Positions 5,978-12,336 of a DNA stretch of 12,336 nucleotides are shown piece by piece. Source of the stretch: Clostridium sp. CAG:510 (GTDB lineage Bacteria; Bacillota; Clostridia; Lachnospirales; Lachnospiraceae). The notes under the pieces were generated by a model, which ran no database searches, was not told where the DNA came from, and was given only the letters and a program-made list of their open reading frames with translations. The stretch's first letter is position 1; every line of letters starts with the position of its first letter. The position numbers and the translations under genes were made by a program. The stretch is from positions 1 to 12,336 of the forward strand of contig FR880792.1 of the NCBI GenBank assembly GCA_000434615.1, in the 5' to 3' direction.

Positions 5978-7741
5978 ATGGGGGATTTACGGTTGCCGCG
6001 CCTGTTGGGGGATTATGCGGTTTTACAACGAGGAAAAGACATACACATCTGGGGATGGGATTTACCGGGAAGAACGGTAAGTATCAGTCTTGCAAGGGAA
6101 GAGGCGGACCGCAAGCTTCCCAAAAACATGGAGCAAGGAAAGGCACCGGTGCAAGGCAGGGTACCAGAGCAAGGAGAGGCATCGGAGCAAGGCAGGACAT
6201 CGGGTGAAAAAACACAGGCATGGCATGTAAGGACGGATGAAACGGGAAGCTTCTCGGCTTTCCTCCCGGCAAGAGAGGCGGGCGGTCCTTATACCCTAAG
6301 GGTAGAGGATGAAGCCGGAGAGTGGCTCGAAAGAAAGCACCTTCTCATTGGAGATGTCTGGTATTGCAGCGGTCAGTCCAACATGGAACTGCCTGTGAGC
6401 TGGGTGGCGCCTTATTATGAAGAAGAAATAAAAAACTGTGAAAATCCTTATATCCGCTCGTTTAAGATTTCGGAGCATGCAGACTTTCACGGACCGCTTT
6501 CGGAGCCTTTATCCGGGAAATGGAAAACGGCAAATCCGAAGAATGTTCTGGATTTTTCTGCCTGTACCTATTTCTTTGCGAAAAAAAGATGGGACCGGAC
6601 CGGTGTGCCGGTAGGCATTTTAAATGTGAGCCTGGGCGGAGCCAAAATAGAGGCTTTTATGAGCCGGGAAATGTTAAAGGGGTATGATGACTGCCTGGCG
6701 GAAGCAGAACGCTACGCACAGGATGACTGGCGGAAAGAGCAGGAAGAAAAGAATGAGAAAAGCACGGCGGAATGGTACGGCAGACTGCAGAAAGAAGATG
6801 CCGGCATAAAGGGTGCGTGGATGCAGGAAGAAGCCTGGAATAAGAATAAAGAAAACGGGCGGAAGGAAGAGAAAGCAGAACACCGGGACGATTCTTCCCG
6901 GATAGACGTTCCCTTCTTTTTCCGGAACACCGGCTACCGGGGACTCTGTGGCAGTGTCTGGCTGGCAAGGCATTTTACGGTGACAAAGGAAATGGCGGCA
7001 CAGGACAGTGTGTTCTGTCTGGGAACCATGGTGGATGCGGATGAAGTTTATGTAAACGGTAGTCTGGTGGGCTGCACGGCATACCAGTACCCGGAGCGGC
7101 GGTATCCGGTGAAAGCGGGGATGCTGCATGCGGGAGAAAACTTTTTAGTCATCCGCCTGATATCGGAACAGGGAGAGGGCAGAATTACGCCCGGAAAACC
7201 GTTCTGCCTTAAAACAGAGAGCGGGGAGATCCCGTTATCGGGGACTTTTCAGGCAAAAGTGGGAGCCGTATGTGAAAAACGTCCGCCGGTAGATTTTATT
7301 AACTGGCGCAGCACCGGATTGTATAACGGCATGGCGGCACCCTGCGAGGCTTTTCCGATTGCCGGATTTTTGTGGTATCAGGGAGAAGCCAATGCCCATA
7401 TGCCGGGAGTGCTCACCTATGCGGACAAATTAAAACGGTTAATTGTGGGCTACCGGAAAGCCCGGAAGGACAACGGACTGCCGTTTCTTTATGTGCAGCT
7501 TCCCAATTTTAAGATAGAAACCTATTACGGAAATGAAGAGGAAAGGGACAGCGATTGGGGTGCCATGCGGCTGGAGCAGGAAAAAGTTCTAACGCTGCCC
7601 GGTACCGGAATGGTACGGACGATAGGACTGGGAGAGGACAATGATCTGCATCCACACAATAAAAAGGACGTGGGCGAACTGCTGGCTGACCTTGCAGAGA
7701 AAATGACCGGCAATCCGCAGGCGGACTGCCGGAGAAAATGA
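5978..7741 (+). CDS. Sialate O-acetylesterase-like SGNH/SASA carbohydrate esterase, 587 aa
   Basis: This enzyme likely removes acetyl groups from a carbohydrate: sialic acid, or xylan/xyloglucan-type sugars as in family CE20. The N-terminal beta-sandwich (about 1-125) leads into the SGNH esterase domain. Catalytic blocks seen are YCSGQSNME with nucleophile S131, WYQGEAN at 466-472 and DLHPHN, with D556 and H558 as the probable acid and base. A galactose-binding-like beta domain (about 305-440, with SVWLARHFTV and DADEVYVNGSLVG) is inserted between the first and second blocks, as is usual for this family. No signal peptide is present, so it probably acts in the cytoplasm on imported oligosaccharides. 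Odd points: an in-frame 18-base tandem repeat expands an N-terminal loop, and the protein stops about 29 residues after the catalytic His, without the extra C-terminal segment I would expect from longer relatives. The stop codon lies in a hairpin loop. Confidence 0.88.
   Translation: MGDLRLPRLLGDYAVLQRGKDIHIWGWDLPGRTVSISLAREEADRKLPKNMEQGKAPVQGRVPEQGEASEQGRTSGEKTQAWHVRTDETGSFSAFLPAREAGGPYTLRVEDEAGEWLERKHLLIGDVWYCSGQSNMELPVSWVAPYYEEEIKNCENPYIRSFKISEHADFHGPLSEPLSGKWKTANPKNVLDFSACTYFFAKKRWDRTGVPVGILNVSLGGAKIEAFMSREMLKGYDDCLAEAERYAQDDWRKEQEEKNEKSTAEWYGRLQKEDAGIKGAWMQEEAWNKNKENGRKEEKAEHRDDSSRIDVPFFFRNTGYRGLCGSVWLARHFTVTKEMAAQDSVFCLGTMVDADEVYVNGSLVGCTAYQYPERRYPVKAGMLHAGENFLVIRLISEQGEGRITPGKPFCLKTESGEIPLSGTFQAKVGAVCEKRPPVDFINWRSTGLYNGMAAPCEAFPIAGFLWYQGEANAHMPGVLTYADKLKRLIVGYRKARKDNGLPFLYVQLPNFKIETYYGNEEERDSDWGAMRLEQEKVLTLPGTGMVRTIGLGEDNDLHPHNKKDVGELLADLAEKMTGNPQADCRRK
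6131..6202 (+). repeat. Four tandem 18-base repeats inside the esterase gene
   Basis: Four in-frame units (starts 6131, 6149, 6167, 6185) share the pattern (G)AGCAAGG-x-AGG-x-(A/T)C(A/C)-(G/A) and encode a hexapeptide (E/V)QG(K/R/E)x(P/S) at residues 52-75. Units 3 and 4 are the most alike. The repeats sit in a loop between strands of the N-terminal beta-sandwich, where length change would be tolerated. Multiples of 18 keep the frame. Confidence 0.9.
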
Positions 7742-7757
7742 TCGGCAGTCCGCCTGC
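7717..7757. terminator. Perfect 15-bp hairpin at the end of the esterase gene
   Basis: GCAGGCGGACTGCCG (7717-7731) and CGGCAGTCCGCCTGC (7743-7757) are exact complements around the 11-base loop GAGAAAATGAT, which holds the esterase TGA stop at 7739-7741. It lies between convergent genes and could stop transcription from both sides, but no T-tract follows on either strand, so it may act as an mRNA 3'-end stabiliser or be a repetitive element instead. The pairing itself is certain; the role is inferred. Confidence 0.6.
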
Positions 7758-7761
7758 ACAC

Positions 7762-7782
7762 CCGCCGGAGAAATGACGGCGG
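7762..7782. terminator. Second small hairpin between the convergent genes
   Basis: CCGCCG (7762-7767) pairs with CGGCGG (7777-7782) around the loop GAGAAATGA, nearly the same loop as in the preceding hairpin. It ends one base before the regulator's stop codon (TTA at 7784-7786 on the plus strand). No T-tract is present, so a terminator role is tentative. Confidence 0.45.
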
Positions 7783-7783
7783 A

Positions 7784-8641
7784 TTATTGCCCTAATTTCC
7801 GGTATTCGGAGGGTGTGCAGCCTTTCTTGTCCTTGAAAATCCGGTTAAAGGCAGAAATACTGCCGAAGCCGGACTGCAGGGCGGCATCCGTTATGGAGAT
7901 TCCGGGCTGGATAAGAAGCTGCTCCGCTAAGGTGATGCGCTTCTGGGTCAGATAATCATACGAGGACATGCCGGTAAACTGCTTAAAAAGCCGGGAAAAG
8001 TGAAAACGGGAAAAGCCGGATAAGGAGGCTAAATCGTCTAAGGTCAGATTTTCTGTGCAGTGTTCCGTGATATAGTTGCAGACCTCCATAAATTTTTCCA
8101 CGTATTCATGCTGCTTGTGTACGGTGATTCCCGGAAAACGGCCTTTCTCCGTAAAGCTGGTGCGACCGAGCAGGGTAAAGAACTGAATCATAAGTGAGTA
8201 GATATAAGCTTCCGTAAAGGGAGGTTTATTTTCATGCTCATCGGTTACTTCATTTAAAATATGCCGCAGTTTCTCATTAAGCTGCGGGTAAGCGGAAACG
8301 GAAATGAGCGCGTAGGGATGCAGGGAATGCAACAGGGTATCCATGCCCTGTACGTTGCACAGAAGACCGTAGTCGAATAACAGGATTAACCGTTCTCCGG
8401 AAGGCGGGGCCATCAGTTTATGCAGTACACCCGCCGGTACGATGAAAATATCTCCCTCCTGCAGCACATGGGGAGTCTTGTCTATTTCTACAGTATAGGT
8501 ATTGGTGTAGGGCATAATGATTTCCAGTGCGGTGTGCCAGTGCAGGGGATAATCCTCTGTTTCCACATTGTGGTACAGCTTCAAGCCCCGGTAAGAATCG
8601 TAATCCACGGTTTCTCTTATGCCATTTAAAATCTGAATCAT
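7784..8641 (-). CDS. AraC-family transcriptional regulator with cupin sensor domain, 285 aa
   Basis: This DNA-binding regulator probably responds to a sugar. The N-terminal domain is a cupin (about residues 20-100), with LHWHTALEI at 33-41 and GDIFIVPAGVLHKL at 63-76, the usual sugar-sensing fold of clostridial AraC proteins. A linker with helices follows. The C-terminal tandem helix-turn-helix covers about 183-282: first motif LTLDDLASLSGFSRFHFSRLFK (199-220), second motif ISITDAALQSGFGSISAFNRIFK (248-270), ending in the conserved GCTPSEYRK. The start at 8641 is fixed by AAGGAGGG 7 bases upstream; a longer frame to 8803 has no such site and a non-family extension. It is divergent from the GH3 gene, 271 bases away, so this enzyme is its likely target; it may also regulate itself. 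It is convergent with the esterase. Confidence 0.92.
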   Translation of the reverse strand: MIQILNGIRETVDYDSYRGLKLYHNVETEDYPLHWHTALEIIMPYTNTYTVEIDKTPHVLQEGDIFIVPAGVLHKLMAPPSGERLILLFDYGLLCNVQGMDTLLHSLHPYALISVSAYPQLNEKLRHILNEVTDEHENKPPFTEAYIYSLMIQFFTLLGRTSFTEKGRFPGITVHKQHEYVEKFMEVCNYITEHCTENLTLDDLASLSGFSRFHFSRLFKQFTGMSSYDYLTQKRITLAEQLLIQPGISITDAALQSGFGSISAFNRIFKDKKGCTPSEYRKLGQ

Positions 8642-8648
8642 ATGAAAG

Positions 8649-8656
8649 CCCTCCTT
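8649..8656 (-). promoter_or_regulatory. Ribosome binding site that sets the AraC-type regulator start
   Basis: On the minus strand AAGGAGGG lies 7 bases before the ATG at 8641. This excludes the longer in-frame opening that begins at 8803. Confidence 0.85.
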
Positions 8657-8684
8657 TTCTAACCTCAGTTTCTCACATCTTGCG

Positions 8685-8752
8685 CATATTGTCCACGTAT
8701 ATTTTACGGAAACGTGCCATATTGCATGAATTGCATAAGAAAAATGTATAAT
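8685..8752 (+). promoter_or_regulatory. Promoter and possible operator of the GH3 gene
   Basis: A TATAAT -10 (8747-8752) has a TTGCAT -35-like box (8722-8727) at a slightly long 19-base spacing; transcription would start near 8759 and leave a leader of about 150 bases. Repeated words surround the -35: CATATTG at 8685 and 8718 (33 bases apart, about three helical turns), ATTGCAT at 8721 and 8730, and an inverted CACGT/ACGTG pair (8694-8698, 8712-8716). Such direct repeats beside the -35 are the usual arrangement for activation by an AraC-type protein. The rest of the 8753-8912 leader shows no ORF or clear structure. Confidence 0.5.
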
Positions 8753-8912
8753 ATAGTAAAATGTACCGGTGTAAATTAGCAATATCTGATAAGTAATAAG
8801 CAAGAAATGAAAGGCGGCATAGGACGCGTATGTTTACAATTTTCTTATAGGACAAAGCTTCTTACAATAAAACTTCTTTAACGGAAAAGGAAAGGAAAGA
8901 AAGGTATCGGGT

Positions 8913-11072
8913 ATGGATTTAACACAAAATAAAGAAAAGATAAAAGAATTTCAGGAAAGGGCAAAAGAGCTTGTGGCACAGATGACACTGGAGGAAAAGG
9001 TATCCCAGATGGTGCATGGGGCAGCAGCTGTCGACAGGCTGGGCATCAAAGCATATAACTGGTGGAACGAAGCACTTCACGGTGTGGCAAGAGCCGGCAC
9101 CGCAACCGTATTTCCCCAGGCAATCGGTCTGGCAGCTACCTTTGACGAAGACCTGGCGGAAGAGGTAGCGGATGCGGTTTCTACGGAAGGACGTGCTAAA
9201 TTTAATATGCAGCAGAAATTCGGGGATACGGACATTTACAAGGGACTTACCTTCTGGTCGCCCAATGTGAATATTTTCCGTGACCCGCGTTGGGGAAGAG
9301 GACATGAAACCTTCGGGGAGGACCCGTATCTGACTTCCCGTATGGGCGTCCGTTTTGTGAAAGGCATCCAGGGGCATGATGAAAATTATCTGAAGGCGGC
9401 GGCATGTGCCAAGCATTTTGCTGTACACAGCGGACCGGAGTCCCTGCGGCATGAATTCAATGCCGAGGTTTCCAGACAGGATCTGTATGAGACGTATCTT
9501 CCGGCATTTAGGGCATGTGTGCAGGAGGGAAAAGTGGAAGCGGTCATGGGTGCTTATAACCGGACGAATGGGGAACCCTGCTGCGGAAGCAAAACCCTGC
9601 TTACGGATATCCTGCGTAAAAAATGGGGATTTGAAGGCCATGTGGTTTCCGACTGCTGGGCCATTCGGGATTTTCATGAGGGGCACAAGGTAACGGAAGG
9701 ACCTCTGGAATCTGTTGCCATGGCGGTCAATAACGGCTGCGACTTAAACTGTGGGGAATTGTTTGTGTATGTAAAAGAGGCGGTGGAAAAAGGGATGATA
9801 AAAGAAAGCAGGGTGGACGAGGCGCTGGTACATCTGTTTACCACCCGGATGAAATTAGGAATGTTTGACGGAAAGGGGAAAACACCCTTCGACAGTATAC
9901 CGTATACGGCAGTGGACAGCAGCAAAATGCGGGCATTAAACAGAAAGGCTTCCGCCAAATCCGTTGTGCTCTTAAAAAATGAAAATAATCTGCTGCCGCT
10001 TGACCGTACACAGATAAAAACCATCGGGGTGATCGGACCCAATGCCAACAACCGGAGGGCGCTGGTGGGGAATTACGAAGGAACGGCTTCCCGTTATGTG
10101 ACGGTTCTGGAAGGCATCCAGGAATATCTGGGGGATGATGTCAGAGTACTCTATTCGGAGGGCTGCCATCTGCATTTAGGTTATGTCAGTCCGCTAAGTA
10201 AGGGACAGGACAGAAATGCGGAGGTGGAGGCCGTCTGCGAAGCCAGCGATGTGGTGGTGCTTTGCTTAGGTCTGGATGCGGGACTGGAAGGAGAGGAAGG
10301 CGACACCGGCAATCAGTATGCCAGCGGGGATAAACCGGACCTGAATTTGCCCGGCAGGCAGCAGGAAATCTTAGAGCTTGCCGTCAATAGCGGTAAGCCG
10401 GTGGTTTTAATCCTTCTTTCCGGAAGCGCACTGGCAGTCAACTGGGCGGAGATGCATGTGCCGGCCATTATACAGGGCTGGTATCCCGGCGCGGAAGGCG
10501 GAAGAATTTTAGCGGAAACACTGTTCGGAGACATAAATCCTGAGGGCCATCTGCCGGTTACCTTTTATAAAGGAACGGAGGAGCTCCCGGCATTTACGGA
10601 TTACGCCATGGAGGGCAGAACCTACCGTTACATGAAGCAGGATGCCCTGTATCCCTTCGGATACGGACTTTCCTACACAACCTATGCCTACAGCAATCTG
10701 ACCGTCCGGGGAGAACAGGTGGGGGAAGACGGAACTGATATTACGGTAACGGTAAAAAATACCGGAAAGAGAACCGGTACGGAAACGGTGCAGGTTTACA
10801 TAAAGATTGAAAAAGAAGATACCCCAAACGCCCAGCTGAAGGCAATCAGGAAGGTTACGTTAAGACCGGGGGAAGAAAAAAAGGTGAGCATTCACCTGGC
10901 GAAGGATGCCTTCGGACTCTGCGACAAAGAGGGCAATTTCCGTACCCGTAAAGGGGAAGCAAAAGTGTATGTGGGCGGTCAGGCGCCGGATCGCAGGAGT
11001 GAAGAGCTTACGGGAGTAAAGGTGCAGTCGGTGATGCTTCGTACGGAAGATGAACTGTTATGGGAAAATTAG
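8913..11072 (+). CDS. Glycoside hydrolase family 3 (beta-xylosidase/beta-glucosidase-like), 719 aa
   Basis: This enzyme releases terminal sugars from beta-linked oligosaccharides with retention of configuration. The (beta/alpha)8 domain covers about residues 25-315, with RDPRWGRGHETFGEDP (123-138), AAACAKHFAVHSGPE (162-176) and VVSDCWAI (244-251), whose D247 is the nucleophile. The SDC rather than SDW form, together with the NWWNEALHGVA block at 49-59, points to the beta-xylosidase/alpha-arabinofuranosidase clade. The second alpha/beta sandwich domain is at about 345-560; the acid/base is likely one of E459, E461 or E462 in the LEGEEGD segment. A fibronectin-III-like C-terminal domain follows (about 620-710). 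No signal peptide is seen, so it should act inside the cell on imported oligosaccharides. AAAGG at 8900-8904 precedes the ATG by 8 bases. The last 13 bases overlap the sensor kinase gene. Exact substrate is not decided. Confidence 0.93.
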   Translation: MDLTQNKEKIKEFQERAKELVAQMTLEEKVSQMVHGAAAVDRLGIKAYNWWNEALHGVARAGTATVFPQAIGLAATFDEDLAEEVADAVSTEGRAKFNMQQKFGDTDIYKGLTFWSPNVNIFRDPRWGRGHETFGEDPYLTSRMGVRFVKGIQGHDENYLKAAACAKHFAVHSGPESLRHEFNAEVSRQDLYETYLPAFRACVQEGKVEAVMGAYNRTNGEPCCGSKTLLTDILRKKWGFEGHVVSDCWAIRDFHEGHKVTEGPLESVAMAVNNGCDLNCGELFVYVKEAVEKGMIKESRVDEALVHLFTTRMKLGMFDGKGKTPFDSIPYTAVDSSKMRALNRKASAKSVVLLKNENNLLPLDRTQIKTIGVIGPNANNRRALVGNYEGTASRYVTVLEGIQEYLGDDVRVLYSEGCHLHLGYVSPLSKGQDRNAEVEAVCEASDVVVLCLGLDAGLEGEEGDTGNQYASGDKPDLNLPGRQQEILELAVNSGKPVVLILLSGSALAVNWAEMHVPAIIQGWYPGAEGGRILAETLFGDINPEGHLPVTFYKGTEELPAFTDYAMEGRTYRYMKQDALYPFGYGLSYTTYAYSNLTVRGEQVGEDGTDITVTVKNTGKRTGTETVQVYIKIEKEDTPNAQLKAIRKVTLRPGEEKKVSIHLAKDAFGLCDKEGNFRTRKGEAKVYVGGQAPDRRSEELTGVKVQSVMLRTEDELLWEN

Positions 11073-12336
11073 GGAATATCTTAGAAAATAAAATCAATGA
11101 TTACAGTATCCGGAAAAAGCTTGTGCTTTTCTATGTCTGCTGTGTGCTTCTGCCGCTGTTCATCACGGACGGCGTCCTGTTTTCCATTTTATACAGAGGG
11201 GAAATTAAGGAGCGTCGTTATGAAATGGAGAGTATGGCGGAAACGGCGCAGAATGATTTTACCTATGCGGTATCGGAGGCGGCGAAGCTTGCCAATACGG
11301 TATATATCAACCGCTCCGTCTATGAGTTTTTAGAAACGGAATATCCGGACGGTCTGAGCTTTTACGAAGCCAGCAGGGAAGTGGAAAAACGGAATTTTTA
11401 CGAAACAGGTATCGGTTACGGCAGCGTCAGTGTGGTTATGTGTGCCGATAACGAAACCATAGTAAACGGTTCCCATTTTTACAAGCTTTCCTCCGTGCAG
11501 GAGGAGGACTGGTGCCGCAAGCTCCTTGACAGTGACGGGGATGTGGTGATGGCATACTATTACATGGGAGACAAATGGACATCGGCGGCGGGCAAGCGAA
11601 GGATTTCCCTGGTAAGAAGGCTGAACTATTACCGGGAAATGGAAAAGACAAAGCTGATACGCATTGACTTAAATTATGCAACCCTGGAAAAAAGGCTGCA
11701 GGAGATTAAATTCCATGCACCGGTATATGTCTGTGCGGGTGACCGGATTCTGCTTTCCAACACGGCTTATGCAAATAATAAAGAAGATTTTTCCTATCTG
11801 ACAGGTACAGAGCCTGTGGGGTATGAAAAGCAGTTCGAACTGTATGGGGAAAATTACCGTATTCTTGTCATGGAAACCAAAAGTGAGCTTCTTTCCATGA
11901 TGCGGGATCATGCCGTGACCATTATGCTTATGCTGGCTTTGAATATCCTGTTCCCCGGGGGGATGGCCTATGTATTCCATAAATCCATTGTTTCCCGGCT
12001 GATGGTGCTGAGTAAAGCCTTTGATGAGGTGGAACTCCAGACCCTTCAGGAAATTCCGGATGTCAGGGGAAAGGACGAAATCGGCAGTCTGATGCAGAAC
12101 TATAACCGGATGGTGGTAAGACTGCGGGAACTGATTAAGACTGTTTATACGGATCGGATGGAAAAGCAGAAGGTGGATCTTGCCAGGCAGAAAGCGGAGC
12201 TTTTAGCGTTACACAGCCAGATAAATCCGCATTTCCTTTACAATGTGCTGGAAAGCATACGGATGCACAGCATTATGAAGGGGGAAGAAGAAACCGCCTG
12301 TATGATTGAGCGGCTGGCGCTTTTAGAGAGACAGAA
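11060..12336 (+). CDS. YesM-type sensor histidine kinase, 3' end outside the window
   Basis: This membrane sensor kinase (425 residues visible) normally phosphorylates a YesN/AraC-type response regulator to control carbohydrate transport and hydrolysis genes. A first membrane helix (about residues 21-45) is followed by an extracellular sensor region of about 240 residues, probably dCache-like, then a second helix (about 285-305) and a HAMP-type linker ending in KDEIGSLMQNYNRMV (338-352). The His_kinase (PF06580) domain begins with a coiled region and the phosphoacceptor box INPHFLYN, with H391; the ATPase domain lies beyond the edge. The ATG at 11060 overlaps the GH3 gene by 13 bases in another frame and has only a weak GGAAG site upstream, so translation is probably coupled to GH3. 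Frame is intact to the end. Confidence 0.93.
   Translation, partial: MGKLGNILENKINDYSIRKKLVLFYVCCVLLPLFITDGVLFSILYRGEIKERRYEMESMAETAQNDFTYAVSEAAKLANTVYINRSVYEFLETEYPDGLSFYEASREVEKRNFYETGIGYGSVSVVMCADNETIVNGSHFYKLSSVQEEDWCRKLLDSDGDVVMAYYYMGDKWTSAAGKRRISLVRRLNYYREMEKTKLIRIDLNYATLEKRLQEIKFHAPVYVCAGDRILLSNTAYANNKEDFSYLTGTEPVGYEKQFELYGENYRILVMETKSELLSMMRDHAVTIMLMLALNILFPGGMAYVFHKSIVSRLMVLSKAFDEVELQTLQEIPDVRGKDEIGSLMQNYNRMVVRLRELIKTVYTDRMEKQKVDLARQKAELLALHSQINPHFLYNVLESIRMHSIMKGEEETACMIERLALLERQ

Noticed and set aside
8706..8720. Possible catabolite-responsive (cre) site near the GH3 promoter
   Set aside because: About three mismatches to the cre consensus at conserved positions; not convincing.
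8919..9686. 255-codon minus-strand ORF inside the GH3 gene
   Set aside because: Although long, it is antisense to conserved GH3 motifs and shows a composition rich in Cys, His and Phe typical of antisense frames.
1..12336. CRISPR array, tRNA, rRNA or toxin-antitoxin pair
   Set aside because: No regularly spaced repeats with unique spacers, no tRNA-like cloverleaf or rRNA sequence, and no recognisable toxin or antitoxin pair were seen.

Overview
The window looks like chromosomal DNA from a gut-type Clostridia bacterium, most probably Lachnospiraceae. The reasons are strong AGGAGG-type ribosome binding sites, sigma-A-like promoters, a clostridial-type IS256 transposase, a YesM-type histidine kinase beside a glycoside hydrolase, and moderate GC in the genes. 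This is inference from gene content; no rRNA or tRNA is present to confirm it.

Left part (1 to about 1400) is AT-rich and disturbed. An IS256-family element runs off the left edge with its transposase on the minus strand. It abuts the 3' part of a CPBP-type membrane protease gene that keeps all three family motifs but has lost its beginning. A strong terminator follows at 865-904, then a small unrecognised protein with a perfect Shine-Dalgarno.

Middle part (1357 to 7782) is all on the plus strand. A well-formed promoter drives a DRE-TIM/HMGL-like aldolase ending in a clear terminator. An extended -10 promoter then opens a probable four-gene transcription unit: a Gfo/Idh/MocA oxidoreductase (preceded by a 20-codon ORF that overlaps its start codon as ATGA), a CobW/COG0523 GTPase with an altered metal-binding motif, an integral membrane acyltransferase, and a sialate-O-acetylesterase-like SGNH esterase. 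The esterase gene ends in the loop of a perfect 15-bp hairpin, followed by a second hairpin with nearly the same loop.

Right part (7784 to 12336) is a carbohydrate-response locus. An AraC-type regulator is on the minus strand and is divergently transcribed from a GH3 glycosidase of the beta-xylosidase clade. The glycosidase overlaps by 13 bases a YesM-like sensor kinase that runs off the right edge. A working model is that the kinase, the AraC protein or both sense a plant-type oligosaccharide and control the GH3 enzyme. The esterase could remove acetyl groups from similar glycans, but its gene is convergent with the regulator, so this link is weak.

I see no clear new defence or mobile system. 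The most unusual items are the C-x3-C-H variant of the CobW metal motif, the ATGA-coupled upstream ORF, the paired hairpins with a shared loop, the 18-base in-frame repeats in the esterase, and the repeat-rich leader of the aldolase gene.
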